Origin: Ruegeria profundi
Lineage (GTDB): Bacteria > Pseudomonadota > Alphaproteobacteria > Rhodobacterales > Rhodobacteraceae
Direction of reading: 5' to 3'
Length of the DNA stretch: 64,000 nt
NCBI RefSeq assembly: GCF_001507545.1
Contig: NZ_LQBP01000006.1
Coordinates: 124,001-188,000, forward strand
The translations under genes and the position numbers were made by a program. Positions 24,826-34,276 of the stretch are shown here, piece by piece. The notes under the pieces are model-generated. The model saw only the letters and a list, made by a program, of their open reading frames with translations, searched no databases and had not been told where the DNA came from. Positions within the stretch are counted from its first letter, which is position 1. Every line of letters starts with the position of its first letter.

Positions 24826-25701
24826 ATGCGTGCAGTATTTGGACTTGTCCTGATTATCGGGGTGGCTTTGGCCGGGGGTGCCGTCTATTTGGCGCGCGAT
24901 TACATCACACAGCATCAGGCTCAACTCGCCGCCGAACGGCAGGCCGCGCAAGAGGCGCTGGAAAACGCTGCTTTGGCCGGCACCACCGGCGTTATTGTTT
25001 CCAACCGGACTATGAAATACGGCGAACGCCTTTCAGAAGAAGACGTGCGCATTGTGAATTGGCCTGATGAGGCAATCCCCGAAGGCAGCTTCGTGGACAT
25101 GGCAGTATTGTTCCCTGAAAACGCCAACGGAGACCGATTCGTCCTGAGAACCATGGAAAAGGACGAGGCCCTGATGGAGGTCAAAGTCACCAAACCCGGA
25201 GAGTCGGCGGGTCTGACCTCGCAACTTGAAAAAGGTATGCGCGCTTTCGCCATCAGTGTCGATGTCGCATCCGGTGTGTCCGGCTTTTTGCGCCCTGGCG
25301 ACAGTGTTGATGTCTATTGGACAGGAACCGTCAGCAGCAACTACGACGGCGGCGGCACCGAAATCACGCGTCTGATTCAAACCAATATCGAGCTGATCGC
25401 AGTCGATCAAACCGCCGGTACAGATCTGACCGGCGCAACGATCGCACGTACTGTGACAGTTGCTGCAACCCCGGAACAAATCGCGGCTCTTGCACAAGCG
25501 CAGAATACCGGTCGGCTTTCGCTGGCCTTGGTTGGCGTGCAGGATGACACGGTGTCTGCTGCAGTTGAGGTGGACCAACGTAAACTACTGAATATCCAAG
25601 AGGCTGCCCCTGCTCCTGTCGAGGCGGAGGAGAGAAAATGCTTCACCAATATTCGGCGTGGCGCAGAGATCGTACAAACTCCGATTCCCTGTACAAACTG
25701 A
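24826..25701 (+). CDS. cpaB: Flp pilus assembly protein CpaB/RcpC
   Basis: The 291-aa protein has an N-terminal membrane anchor (VFGLVLIIGVALAGGAVYLA), an SAF domain (about residues 44-110, with NRTMKYGERLSEEDVRIV), then the CpaB C-terminal domain (ISVDVASGVSGFLRPGDSVDVYW). It sits in the periplasm and works with the secretin CpaC in the outer-membrane part of the Tad pilus machine. A strong terminator follows, so cpaC has its own promoter. Confidence 0.92.
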   Translation: MRAVFGLVLIIGVALAGGAVYLARDYITQHQAQLAAERQAAQEALENAALAGTTGVIVSNRTMKYGERLSEEDVRIVNWPDEAIPEGSFVDMAVLFPENANGDRFVLRTMEKDEALMEVKVTKPGESAGLTSQLEKGMRAFAISVDVASGVSGFLRPGDSVDVYWTGTVSSNYDGGGTEITRLIQTNIELIAVDQTAGTDLTGATIARTVTVAATPEQIAALAQAQNTGRLSLALVGVQDDTVSAAVEVDQRKLLNIQEAAPAPVEAEERKCFTNIRRGAEIVQTPIPCTN

Positions 25702-25721
25702 CGTTAAATCAGAGATTTACG

Positions 25722-25760
25722 GATGCAAGCCGCGCCAGATGCGCGGCTTGCGTCATTTTG
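25722..25760 (+). terminator. Strong terminator between cpaB and cpaC
   Basis: A 14-bp stem (one G-T pair) from 25722-25735 and 25741-25754 with CAGAT loop is followed by ATTTTG. It divides the Tad locus into at least two transcription units. The remaining 130 bp before cpaC are AT-rich and probably hold its promoter. Confidence 0.85.
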
Positions 25761-25892
25761 CATGTTGCGGAATACCCACATAAGGAAAATTCCAGAAACC
25801 CTTGATTATTGCAATAAATTCGGAATTCGCGCAGTGTTGTCGCACATAGGGCATCAGACCCAAAACGAGGCGTGATCGGAGAGGCAGGTCAC

Positions 25893-27299
25893 ATGAAAAT
25901 ACGTTCCTGGATCAGCGCAACCCTTTTTGGGTTGGCGCTTATAGTCGGTCCGGTCGGTCACACGGCCTGGGCTGAAACTTTACGCGTGGTGAAGAATGGC
26001 ACGGCTGAAACGCTGGACGTGCCGATGAACCGCGCAATCGTAGTAGAAAGCGAAACACCGTTTGCAGAACTCAGCATCGCCAACGCTGGCATTGCTGATA
26101 TTTCGTCGCTTTCGGATCGGACAATCTATGTTTTGGGTAAAGCCCCTGGCCTGACCACGCTGACCCTTTTTGACGGTGCGGGAAACCTGCTGGCGAATGT
26201 TCGGGTCCGCGTCTCTCCGGATGTATCGGAGTTTAAAGAGCGGTTGCGGCAAATCCTGCCGGGTGAGCCGATCGAAGTTCGGACCGCCAATGACGGCATT
26301 GTGCTGTCTGGCACGATTTCAAGCAGCGCAAAACTGGCCCGCGCGCTTGAACTGGCCGAACGTTACGCGCCCGAGCGTGTTTCGAACCTCATGTCGGTGG
26401 GGGGCGTTCAGCAGGTCATGCTGAAAGTGCGCTTTGCCGAGATGAACCGTTCGGTAGCCAAAAGTCTGACCGCATCGCTGGGCTTCGGTGGCAGCGACGT
26501 AACTGGTGGCTTTAACACGCTGAACAACCAAGGCGCGTTAACCAATGCCCTGAACAACAACATTCCTTTTGTGCAAACAAACACTGGCGCGGTCCTGTTC
26601 GGCTTTGGTTCCGGATCAACGCAAGTGCGTTTGTTGCTGGAGGCGCTTGAAGCCAAAGGTCTTGCGCGCAGCTTGGCAGAGCCCAACCTGTCGGCATTGT
26701 CAGGGCAGGAAGCAACCTTCCTGGCAGGGGGTGAAGTACCCATCCCGGTTCCACAGGACGACGGCGTTATTGCCATTGAGTACAAGACGTTTGGTGTCGA
26801 AATCGACTTTATTCCGCGTGTTGTGGACGGCGACTTGATCAACCTTGAACTGGCGGCAGCCGTTTCGGCAATCGACAACAGCTCGAACTTCACCATCCAG
26901 GGCGATACCGTGCCCAGCTTTGTGACCCGTCAAACCAGTACAACCATTGAACTGCGCGACGGTGAAAGCTTTGCGATTGCTGGCCTGATCCAAGATGATT
27001 TCAGCGATCTGAACAGCCAGGTGCCGTGGCTCGGTGACGTCCCGGTGCTGGGTGCCCTGTTCCGCAGTGCGGAGTATCAGCGTCAGCAGAGCGAGCTCGT
27101 GATCATCATCACTGCGCACCTTGTTTCGCCGACGCGTGGCGAGGCGCTGGCATTGCCCACCGATCGGGTCAAACCGCCAAGCGAATTTGATCTGTTCGTG
27201 AATGGCAGGGTCGGTCGTACAACGCGTCCGGGTTCTGGCGCAGCCTCAGAAGTGGCCAAACAGGACTTTGGCAGTTCTTACGGCTACGTTCTGGATTGA
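25893..27299 (+). CDS. cpaC: Tad pilus secretin CpaC/RcpA
   Basis: The 468-aa protein has a signal peptide (MKIRSWISATLFGLALI and on to AWAE), a pilus N-terminal domain (about 30-110), a BON-like section, and the secretin domain (about 170-410). The secretin domain carries MLKVRFAEMNRSV and VPWLGDVPVLGALFRS. It forms the outer-membrane ring through which the pilus leaves. ATG 25893 has GGAGAGG upstream; a GTG at 25872 is an alternative. An OmpA-like lipoprotein gene follows 16 bp later. Confidence 0.95.
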   Translation: MKIRSWISATLFGLALIVGPVGHTAWAETLRVVKNGTAETLDVPMNRAIVVESETPFAELSIANAGIADISSLSDRTIYVLGKAPGLTTLTLFDGAGNLLANVRVRVSPDVSEFKERLRQILPGEPIEVRTANDGIVLSGTISSSAKLARALELAERYAPERVSNLMSVGGVQQVMLKVRFAEMNRSVAKSLTASLGFGGSDVTGGFNTLNNQGALTNALNNNIPFVQTNTGAVLFGFGSGSTQVRLLLEALEAKGLARSLAEPNLSALSGQEATFLAGGEVPIPVPQDDGVIAIEYKTFGVEIDFIPRVVDGDLINLELAAAVSAIDNSSNFTIQGDTVPSFVTRQTSTTIELRDGESFAIAGLIQDDFSDLNSQVPWLGDVPVLGALFRSAEYQRQQSELVIIITAHLVSPTRGEALALPTDRVKPPSEFDLFVNGRVGRTTRPGSGAASEVAKQDFGSSYGYVLD

Positions 27300-27315
27300 T
27301 AGGAGGATAGGACCA

Positions 27316-27945
27316 ATGCAGAAGTGGATCATCACACTGGGTCTTTCGGTCGCTGTCGCCGCATGTACGCGTGAGGCCGGGTACGAAGTTGACCAAGGCG
27401 CTTTCGGAAACGCAACGCTGAACAACGTTCAGGTCATGAACGGCGAACTGAGCTATGCCCAGATTCTGGGTCAGCGGTTCGCAGCCGAGGTTCCAACGCA
27501 AATCAACTTTGCCTTCGACAGCGCTCAGCTGGATGCGACGGCTCAGCGGATCTTGTTGCGGCAGGCCGCATGGATCAAGCAGTTCCCCGAAGCACGGTTC
27601 CGGGTTTACGGGCACACCGACGCTGTTGGCACATCGGCTTACAACAAAGCTCTGGGCCAGCGACGGGCCAATGCAGCGGTTGCCTTCCTGACTCAGCAGG
27701 GCATCTCGCGGTCGCGCCTTGAAGGCGTTGTGTCCTTCGGTAAGTACCGTCCGTTGATTGACACGCCGAACCGCGACCGGCGCAACCGCCGTACCGTGAC
27801 TGAAGTGTCCGGCTTTGTAGATGGCAACCCGCTGGTTCTCGACGGCAAATATGCCGCGATTGTGTACCGTGAGTATGTGGAAAGCGCGACCTACGAGTCG
27901 CAGCTGCGTAGCCAGACCGCAGTTGGTACTACATCTGAACAATAA
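27316..27945 (+). CDS. OmpA-family lipoprotein of the Tad locus
   Basis: The 209-aa product has a lipoprotein signal ending in VAVAAC (Cys about residue 17) and an OmpA C-terminal peptidoglycan-binding domain (about 70-175). That domain reads INFAFDSAQLDATAQRIL, YGHTDAVGTSAYNKALGQRRA and SFGKYRPL. It has AGGAGG eight bases before the ATG. It occupies the place where cpaD often sits in Tad loci, between cpaC and cpaE, and probably ties the secretin to the cell wall. That role is inference. Confidence 0.88.
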   Translation: MQKWIITLGLSVAVAACTREAGYEVDQGAFGNATLNNVQVMNGELSYAQILGQRFAAEVPTQINFAFDSAQLDATAQRILLRQAAWIKQFPEARFRVYGHTDAVGTSAYNKALGQRRANAAVAFLTQQGISRSRLEGVVSFGKYRPLIDTPNRDRRNRRTVTEVSGFVDGNPLVLDGKYAAIVYREYVESATYESQLRSQTAVGTTSEQ

Positions 27946-27949
27946 TCCA

Positions 27950-27976
27950 GAATTGGGCGACATCGTCGCCCAATTC
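27950..27976 (+). terminator. 11-bp perfect hairpin after the OmpA-like gene
   Basis: GAATTGGGCGA and TCGCCCAATTC flank a CATCG loop, only 4 bp after the stop. No U-tract follows. Another GCCCAATTC copy lies at about 27996-28004, so alternative pairings are possible, as in an attenuator. Confidence 0.5.
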
Positions 27977-28140
27977 CCTACAATTGGTTCTTTTGCGCCC
28001 AATTCTTGCCCAAGTTCCAAGCCACATTTTCTACAATTAGATGACTTGTGGCCTGAAAAGGCCGCAACGGGGCAAAGGCGAACCAGACAGAATCTGCGGG
28101 TTCACTGGCTTGGTCTGCTCTCGCAACAAGGAATATGTTA

Positions 28141-29373
28141 ATGACGAGCGCATCGCCACAAGATGACAAGAACGCCATTCTGGCTTGCACAATAAGCCGT
28201 GACGTCCAAAATTTCGACCTTCTGATCGAGGATATGGAGGTCGCGCTGGGAGAGCGATGGGGCGACCTGGGCTTTGCCGAAGCCCTTGCGTTTTTCAGTC
28301 AGCCCGACGCTGATTCCCTGGAATTTGTCGCCTTGGCGATTGATGGCGAAGATGAAGATAACCTGTCCCTGATGGGCGAAATCATCACCCGCGCCAAGGA
28401 AAAAGGCATCAAGATCGTCCTGATCGCCGAGGATGTCACGCCCGCCTCTTTACACCAGTTGCTGCGCAAGGGCGCAGATGAGTTTGTCCCCTACCCTCTG
28501 CCCGAGGGCGAGTTGCAGGAAGCCATTGACCGAATGAACCGGCCTGATCCGGTCGCCGTTCAACCGGCGGCGGCACCGCTGGCACAGGGCGCATCGAAAG
28601 AGGGTGCTTTGTTCGTGGTACATGGGCTGGCCGGTGGGGTGGGCTCAACCACGATGGCGGTCAATCTGGCTTGGGAACTGGCCACGGTCTCGGACAAGGA
28701 TGCGCCGTCCGTATGCCTGTTGGATCTGGATCTGCAATTCGGCACGATTTCGACCTATCTGGACCTGCCGCGACGCGAAACGGTTTTTGAAATGCTGTCA
28801 GACACTTCGTCCATGGATGACGACGTGTTCTCGCAAGCGCTCCAGACATACGAAGACAAGCTACACGTTTTGACGGCGCCGTCGGACATCGTGCCGCTGG
28901 ACCTGATTACCCCCGAAGATATCCAGCGTGTGATCGACATTGCACGCAAGAATTTTGATTATGTCATCGTGGATATGCCTTCGACCCTGGTTCTTTGGTC
29001 CGAAACGGTTCTTCAGGCCGCGCATGTGTACTTTGCCATGATCGAACTGGACATGCGTTCGGCTCAGAACGCGCTGCGTCTGAAACGCGCGCTTCAGGCC
29101 GAGGAACTGCCGTTCAATAAATTGCGCTTTGCTTTGAACCGAGCCCCGAAATTCACCGATCTGAACGGTAAGGGCCGGGTTAAGCGGATGGGCGAAAGCC
29201 TGGGTATTTCCATCGACCTGCAACTGCCCGATGGCGGCAAGCCGGTTTTGCAAAGTGGCGACCACGGACAGCCTTTGGCCAACGCGGCCGCCAAGAATCC
29301 GCTGCGCCGCGAAATCCAAAAACTTGCGAAGTCACTTCACAGTTTGGGCAGCAGCGACGCTGAGGCCGCGTAA
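28141..29373 (+). CDS. cpaE: Pilus assembly ATPase CpaE/TadZ
   Basis: CpaE/TadZ is a ParA/MinD-like ATPase that positions the Tad machine at the pole. The 410-aa protein has an N-terminal receiver-like domain (about residues 10-130) lacking an obvious phosphorylation pocket. A ParA-like domain follows with the deviant Walker A GGVGSTTMAVNLAWE (near 160) and the LLDLDLQFGTISTYLDL and VIVDMPSTLVLWSE motifs. The P-loop has Ser-Thr where the usual lysine would be, as in other TadZ proteins. I chose ATG 28141 because AAGGA is 8 nt upstream; ATG 28135 is also in frame. Confidence 0.93.
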   Translation: MTSASPQDDKNAILACTISRDVQNFDLLIEDMEVALGERWGDLGFAEALAFFSQPDADSLEFVALAIDGEDEDNLSLMGEIITRAKEKGIKIVLIAEDVTPASLHQLLRKGADEFVPYPLPEGELQEAIDRMNRPDPVAVQPAAAPLAQGASKEGALFVVHGLAGGVGSTTMAVNLAWELATVSDKDAPSVCLLDLDLQFGTISTYLDLPRRETVFEMLSDTSSMDDDVFSQALQTYEDKLHVLTAPSDIVPLDLITPEDIQRVIDIARKNFDYVIVDMPSTLVLWSETVLQAAHVYFAMIELDMRSAQNALRLKRALQAEELPFNKLRFALNRAPKFTDLNGKGRVKRMGESLGISIDLQLPDGGKPVLQSGDHGQPLANAAAKNPLRREIQKLAKSLHSLGSSDAEAA

Positions 29374-29398
29374 CCAGTATTAAAGGGAGAGAGCCGCC

Positions 29399-30832
29399 GT
29401 GTTTTCACGTTACAAGAAGCAGCCCGAAGCGCAGCCGGTTCAGACCCCGGTGGCGGCGCCCGCACCTGCTACCGAAAAAAAACCAGCGACCACAGCTGTC
29501 GCCCGTCGACCAGTACAGAAAAAACCGGCCGAACCTGCCGGTACAGATCGTGATCGCAAGCGCAAAGAGCGTCTTGGCGAAATCAAGATCGAACTGCACC
29601 GCGAATTGCTGGAAAACCTGAACCTTGCAGCCCTTGAAAATGCTGGCGAGGCCGAGTTGCGCGCTGAAATCAGTGCGATTGCCAGCGAAGTTCTGGAATC
29701 GCGCAATATCGTCCTGAACCGCGAGGATCGCACGCAGCTGAACAAAGAGCTGTATGACGAGGTAACGGGCCTGGGCCCGCTTGAAACCTTACTGCAGGAC
29801 GACACGGTCAACGATATTCTGGTCAACGGCCCTCAGCAGATCTTTGTAGAACGCAACGGCAAGCTGGAAATCAGCGACATCACTTTCAAGGATGAAAAGC
29901 ACCTGATGCGGATCATCGACAAGATCGTGTCCGCCGTGGGTCGCCGTGTCGATGAATCCAACCCTTACGTCGACGCCCGTCTGGCCGACGGTTCACGTTT
30001 CAACGCGATGGTGCCGCCAATTGCGGTGGATGGGTCTCTGGTCTCGATTCGTAAGTTCAAGAAGGACAAGCTGGGCATTGATGACCTAGTAAATTTTGGT
30101 GCCTTCACCGAAGAAATGGCCGCCTATCTTCAGGCCGCCGTGTCCACCCGACTGAACATCATCGTTTCCGGCGGTACGGGTTCGGGTAAAACGACCACGC
30201 TGAACGCCCTGTCGAGCTTTATCGACGACGCCGAGCGTATCCTGACCATCGAGGACACGGCGGAACTGCAGCTGCAACAGACCCATGTGGGACGGATGGA
30301 AAGCCGTCCGCCCAACGTGGAAGGCAAAGGCGAAGTCAGCCCGCGCGACTGTCTGAAAAACGCCCTGCGTATGCGCCCCGACCGTATCATCGTGGGCGAG
30401 ACACGTGGCGCCGAGGTGATTGACATGCTGCAGGCCATGAACACGGGCCACGATGGTTCGATGACCACCATTCACGCCAACTCGGCACGGGACGGTATTT
30501 CACGTCTTGAGAACATGATCGCAATGGCCGGGATCGAAATGCCGATCAAGGCGGTTCGCAGTCAGATTTCAAGCGCTGTGAACCTGATCGTTCAGGCCAG
30601 CCGTCTGCAAGACGGTTCGCGCCGCATGACCTCGATCACCGAGATTACGGGCATGGAAGGCGACGTGATTTCAATGCAGGAAATCTTTAAATTCCAACGC
30701 GTTGGATTGACACCTGACAACAAGATCATTGGGCACTTCACCGCCACCGGCGTGCGCAGCCACTTTTCCGAGCGCTTCCGTCTGTGGGGTTTTGATCTGC
30801 CCGCTTCGGTCTATGAACCAACGACTATGTAG
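29399..30832 (+). CDS. cpaF: Tad pilus secretion ATPase CpaF/TadA
   Basis: This type II/IV secretion ATPase powers pilus extension and retraction. The 477-aa protein has an Ala/Pro/Lys-rich N-terminal tail (residues 1-55), an N-terminal domain, then the Walker [18 protein letters not shown] near residue 260. Next come the Asp box [22 protein letters not shown], Walker B and His box [16 protein letters not shown] and [12 protein letters not shown]. The start codon is GTG with GGGAGAGA upstream. It is followed closely by tadB and tadC. Confidence 0.96.
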   Translation: MFSRYKKQPEAQPVQTPVAAPAPATEKKPATTAVARRPVQKKPAEPAGTDRDRKRKERLGEIKIELHRELLENLNLAALENAGEAELRAEISAIASEVLESRNIVLNREDRTQLNKELYDEVTGLGPLETLLQDDTVNDILVNGPQQIFVERNGKLEISDITFKDEKHLMRIIDKIVSAVGRRVDESNPYVDARLADGSRFNAMVPPIAVDGSLVSIRKFKKDKLGIDDLVNFGAFTEEMAAYLQAAVSTRLNIIVSGGTGSGKTTTLNALSSFIDDAERILTIEDTAELQLQQTHVGRMESRPPNVEGKGEVSPRDCLKNALRMRPDRIIVGETRGAEVIDMLQAMNTGHDGSMTTIHANSARDGISRLENMIAMAGIEMPIKAVRSQISSAVNLIVQASRLQDGSRRMTSITEITGMEGDVISMQEIFKFQRVGLTPDNKIIGHFTATGVRSHFSERFRLWGFDLPASVYEPTTM

Positions 30833-30843
30833 GAGATCTGACA

Positions 30844-31812
30844 ATGCAACTGCCTGTTGAGGCGCTCATTTATGTCGTGATCTTCGCTGCGGTTTTCGCG
30901 TTGGTCGAAGGTATCTATCTGGTGGCGTTCGGCAAATCCATAAGCCTGAACAGCCGCGTGAACCGACGTCTGGATATGCTCGAAAAAGGCGTCGGACGAG
31001 AGCAAGTCCTGGAACAGCTGCGCAAAGAAATGCAGCAGCATATGAAGACGCAGAGCATCCCGCTTTATTCGCTGCTTGCTGACAAGGCGCAAAAGGCGGC
31101 GATCGCTTTCACCCCCCGGCAATTGATCTTGGTCATGGTCCTACTGTCAGGCTTTGCCTTTGTGGGGCTGAGCATCGGCACAGCAACCGAGATGCTTCTA
31201 CGGGTGGCGCTGTCCGTCTTTATCGGCGTCGGCGGCGTCTACGTATGGGTTAATCGCAAAGCCAACAAGCGCATGAGCATGATGGAAGAGCAACTGCCAG
31301 ACGCGGTTGAGCTTATGGTGCGGTCCCTGCGCGTGGGTAACCCGTTTGTGTCGTCCATTCAGATTGTCGCGAACGAGGTCCAGGATCCGCTGGGTACCGA
31401 ATTTGGCGTAATCGCAGATGAATGCGCCTATGGCCGTGACGTGGGTGAGGCATTGAAGGATCTGGCCGAACGTCTGGACATGCAGGATCTTCGGTTTTTG
31501 GCCGTTGCTGTCGGTATTCAGCAGCAATCGGGCGGTAACCTGGCCGAAATTCTGGCCGGTCTGGCCAAAGTGATCCGGGCGCGCTTCCGCCTTTTCCGCA
31601 GGGTTAAGGCGATCACGGCCGAGGCACAGTGGTCCGGCAAGTTTCTGTCCGGCTTCCCGCTATTCTGTCTGGTGTTCATTCTGGTGACGGACCCGGGCTA
31701 CTATGACGACGTGATCGATCACCCGTATTTCATCCCGGCCTGTTTCTTTGTTGGCATCATGCTGACAGTGAACCTGATCGTGATGCGCGTTCTTACAAAC
31801 ATCAAGGTCTGA
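30844..31812 (+). CDS. tadB: Tad pilus inner-membrane platform protein TadB
   Basis: The 322-aa protein has an N-terminal membrane helix, a pair of helices near residues 95-135, and a T2SS F domain (about 155-280, PDAVELMVRSLRVGNPFVSS, GGNLAEILAGLAKVIR). It ends with two C-terminal helices. TadB and TadC form the inner-membrane platform that couples CpaF to the growing pilus. AGGAG lies 8 nt before the ATG, and tadC follows after 10 bp. Confidence 0.95.
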   Translation: MQLPVEALIYVVIFAAVFALVEGIYLVAFGKSISLNSRVNRRLDMLEKGVGREQVLEQLRKEMQQHMKTQSIPLYSLLADKAQKAAIAFTPRQLILVMVLLSGFAFVGLSIGTATEMLLRVALSVFIGVGGVYVWVNRKANKRMSMMEEQLPDAVELMVRSLRVGNPFVSSIQIVANEVQDPLGTEFGVIADECAYGRDVGEALKDLAERLDMQDLRFLAVAVGIQQQSGGNLAEILAGLAKVIRARFRLFRRVKAITAEAQWSGKFLSGFPLFCLVFILVTDPGYYDDVIDHPYFIPACFFVGIMLTVNLIVMRVLTNIKV

Positions 31813-31822
31813 GGGGATTACG

Positions 31823-32803
31823 ATGGAAATTCTGGGCCCATTCAACGACCTGATCAAACAGTATCTTGGTGAATTCGGACCGCTTATCCTGGTCGGAGTT
31901 TTGGGACTGATCATGATCCTGATCGCCCTCACACTGATCATGAAGCAACCGGAAGACCCGCTGAAAAAGCTTCAAAGATCGACCGCAGCGCCAAAGCAGG
32001 ACAAGAAAACCAAGAAAGACAAGCTGCGCACCGCCAGCCGCAACGAGCAGCTTGAAAAATTCGCCACATTCCTTGAACCGCAAAACGAGGATGAACTGTC
32101 GGCGATGGAGCTCAAGCTGCGGCAAGCCGGGTATCACTCGAAAGACGCGGTCCGCTTTTTCCATTTTGCGCAATTCGCGCTGGGTATCACTGGTATCCTG
32201 TTTGGCGTTTTGTTGGTGACTGTTCTGTCGGGCGGTCAGGAATTCACGGCGCAACAAATGGCGATCCGTGTTCTGGTTCCTGCCGCTGCGGGGTATTTTC
32301 TGCCGCGCTACTGGATCACGCGGCGCGTTGATGAGCGTAAAGAAGCAATTACGTCAGGCTTTCCCGATACGCTGGACCTGATGCTGGTCTGTGTCGAGGC
32401 CGGTCAATCGCTGGATCAGGCTATCGTGCGCGTTGCGGGCGAAATGAAGGCGTCATACCCAGATATCGCACAAGAATTCGAAGTCGTGGCCTACGAACTT
32501 AAGGCCGGTAAAGACAAAGACACCGTTCTGCGCGATTTCGGAACCCGCTGCGGTGTGCAGGATGTCAGCTCATTTGTGACGGTGATGATCCAGTCGGCCA
32601 CGTTCGGTACTTCGATCGCCGAAGCACTAAGGGTATACGCGGGTGAAATGCGCGACAAACGCGTTATGCGCGCCGAAGAAGCCGCGAACAAGTTGCCAAC
32701 CAAGATGACGCTTGCCACAATGATCCTAACGGTGCCGCCCTTGCTTGTCATTCTGGTCGGGCCGTCGGCGAAAGGGATCGCTGATTTTGCAGCGGGCAAT
32801 TGA
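31823..32803 (+). CDS. tadC: Tad pilus inner-membrane platform protein TadC
   Basis: The 326-aa protein shares the plan of TadB: an N-terminal helix (LILVGVLGLIMILIALTLIM), a Lys-rich cytoplasmic stretch, two central helices, a T2SS F domain (about 185-295, FPDTLDLMLVCVEAGQSLDQAI) and a C-terminal helix with LPTKMTLATMILTVPPLLVIL. GAGGGGA precedes the start. The 3' end overlaps the likely start of the first TPR gene. Confidence 0.94.
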   Translation: MEILGPFNDLIKQYLGEFGPLILVGVLGLIMILIALTLIMKQPEDPLKKLQRSTAAPKQDKKTKKDKLRTASRNEQLEKFATFLEPQNEDELSAMELKLRQAGYHSKDAVRFFHFAQFALGITGILFGVLLVTVLSGGQEFTAQQMAIRVLVPAAAGYFLPRYWITRRVDERKEAITSGFPDTLDLMLVCVEAGQSLDQAIVRVAGEMKASYPDIAQEFEVVAYELKAGKDKDTVLRDFGTRCGVQDVSSFVTVMIQSATFGTSIAEALRVYAGEMRDKRVMRAEEAANKLPTKMTLATMILTVPPLLVILVGPSAKGIADFAAGN

Positions 32804-33410
32804 TAACCCATTACTGTCAGGCTTCAGGCGCATTCAACCGTGGATACGCCGTCCTTTAAAGGCCGCCATGGTGATCGCCATGGTGGCCTCTTGCACAGAA
32901 ACGGGGCTGCCCGATGATCTGAACGCCCCAGGGATCGACCCGAAAGGTGAAAGCGTAGATGAGATCACCGTCGGAAATCGGCTAATGGCATCCGGTGAGT
33001 ACGAACTGGCGTTGGATGCATTTACACGCGCCGCGCTGGACCAGGGGATGACGACGCAGATATTGACATCTATGGGGACGGCCAATCTGGGCCTCAGGCG
33101 TCTGGGGCAGGCCGAAACCCTGCTGCGTCGCGCCGTCAAAGATGACCCCGAATGGCCCGTTGCCTGGAACAATCTGGGTGTTTTACTGATGGAAAAGGGT
33201 GAATACCCCGAGGCTGCACAGGTCTTTAAACGCGCCTATGCGTTGGACAATGGCGAAAGTGACGCAATCCGCGACAATTTACGCTTGGCACTCGCAAAAA
33301 TGGAAAATCCTGTTAATAATACCGCTGAACTACAAGAATTTACGCTGGAGCAGCAAGGCGACGGGCAATTTAAGCTGCGCAGGCTCCCGCAACATGGGCA
33401 AGAGCAGTAA
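32787..33410 (+). CDS. TPR lipoprotein TadD-like (first copy)
   Basis: The 207-aa protein has an N-terminal basic stretch and a lipobox AMVASC (about residue 35), followed by at least three TPR units (GEYELALDAFTRAALDQG, LRRLGQAETLLRRAVKDDP, GEYPEAAQVFKRAYALDNG). TadD helps assemble or localise pilus components. I favour TTG 32787, which has AAAGGGA nine bases upstream and overlaps tadC by 17 bp. Another TTG at 32745 and an ATG at 32868 are alternatives; the last would leave the lipobox without a charged leader. Confidence 0.82.
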   Translation: MQRAIDNPLLSGFRRIQPWIRRPLKAAMVIAMVASCTETGLPDDLNAPGIDPKGESVDEITVGNRLMASGEYELALDAFTRAALDQGMTTQILTSMGTANLGLRRLGQAETLLRRAVKDDPEWPVAWNNLGVLLMEKGEYPEAAQVFKRAYALDNGESDAIRDNLRLALAKMENPVNNTAELQEFTLEQQGDGQFKLRRLPQHGQEQ

Positions 33411-33421
33411 GGGACGCAAAA

Positions 33422-34273
33422 ATGCGCCAACAATTCTTGATAGCACCAATGCTGGTGTGCGGGCTGGTTTTGTCTGCCTGCGAAAAAGAAACCGAGGAAG
33501 AAAAAGTCGAACGCACCTATCAGGAGGTCAACGTCATTGACGAGACCAACCTGAGCGAGGTGTTGCTTACAGCCGCCGACCCGAATGAAGCAGTTACATA
33601 TTTCCAAGGTGCCGCTTCAAAAAACCCGGACCGGATCGACCTGCAACGGGGTTTGGCAATCTCGTTAACCCGCGCGAAACGCACGACCGAAGCCGCCGCC
33701 GCCTGGAAAAAGGTGACGCAGATGAAGGGGGCCGGGAATGTCGACAAGGTTGAATATGCCGATGCGCTAGTGCGTTCGGGTAATTGGAGCCAGGCCAAAA
33801 CGGTGCTGGATTCCGTCCCCCCCACATACGAAACCTTTAAACGCTACAGGCTTGAAGCCCTGGTCGCCGACTCCAGAGAAGATTGGAAGCGTGCAGATCA
33901 CTTCTACGAAACTGCGGTCGGCCTGACCACGCGTCCAGGTGGTGTCATGAACAACTGGGGATATTCCAAACTGACCCGCGGTCAATACGCCGAAGCCGAG
34001 CGTCTGTTTACCGACGCAATTCGGCAGGACAAGTCTTTGTTCACCGCCAAGAACAACCTCGTGCTGGCACGGACAGCGCAAGGAAATTACAGCTTGCCGG
34101 TCGTTCCAATGACGCAAGTAGAACGCGCCATGTTGTTGAACACAATGGGTATTTCCGCGGTCAAGCAAGGGGACGTGGCGACAGCCAAAAACTTGTTCCG
34201 AGAGGCCATTTCCACCCATCCACAGCACTATGATGAGGCTGTCCGCTCGCTCCGCGCGCTTGAGGGCACCTGA
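33422..34273 (+). CDS. TPR lipoprotein TadD-like (second copy)
   Basis: The 283-aa protein has a clear lipoprotein signal (MRQQFLIAPMLVCGLVLSAC) and TPR-like helix pairs through residues 60-280, for example RGLAISLTRAKRTTEAAAAWKK and YAEAERLFTDAIRQDKSLFT. It directly follows the first TPR lipoprotein after 11 bp and precedes the prepilin peptidase by 3 bp. The two TPR proteins are not close copies of each other, so they probably have separate partners in the pilus machine. Confidence 0.85.
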   Translation: MRQQFLIAPMLVCGLVLSACEKETEEEKVERTYQEVNVIDETNLSEVLLTAADPNEAVTYFQGAASKNPDRIDLQRGLAISLTRAKRTTEAAAAWKKVTQMKGAGNVDKVEYADALVRSGNWSQAKTVLDSVPPTYETFKRYRLEALVADSREDWKRADHFYETAVGLTTRPGGVMNNWGYSKLTRGQYAEAERLFTDAIRQDKSLFTAKNNLVLARTAQGNYSLPVVPMTQVERAMLLNTMGISAVKQGDVATAKNLFREAISTHPQHYDEAVRSLRALEGT

Positions 34274-34276
34274 TTT

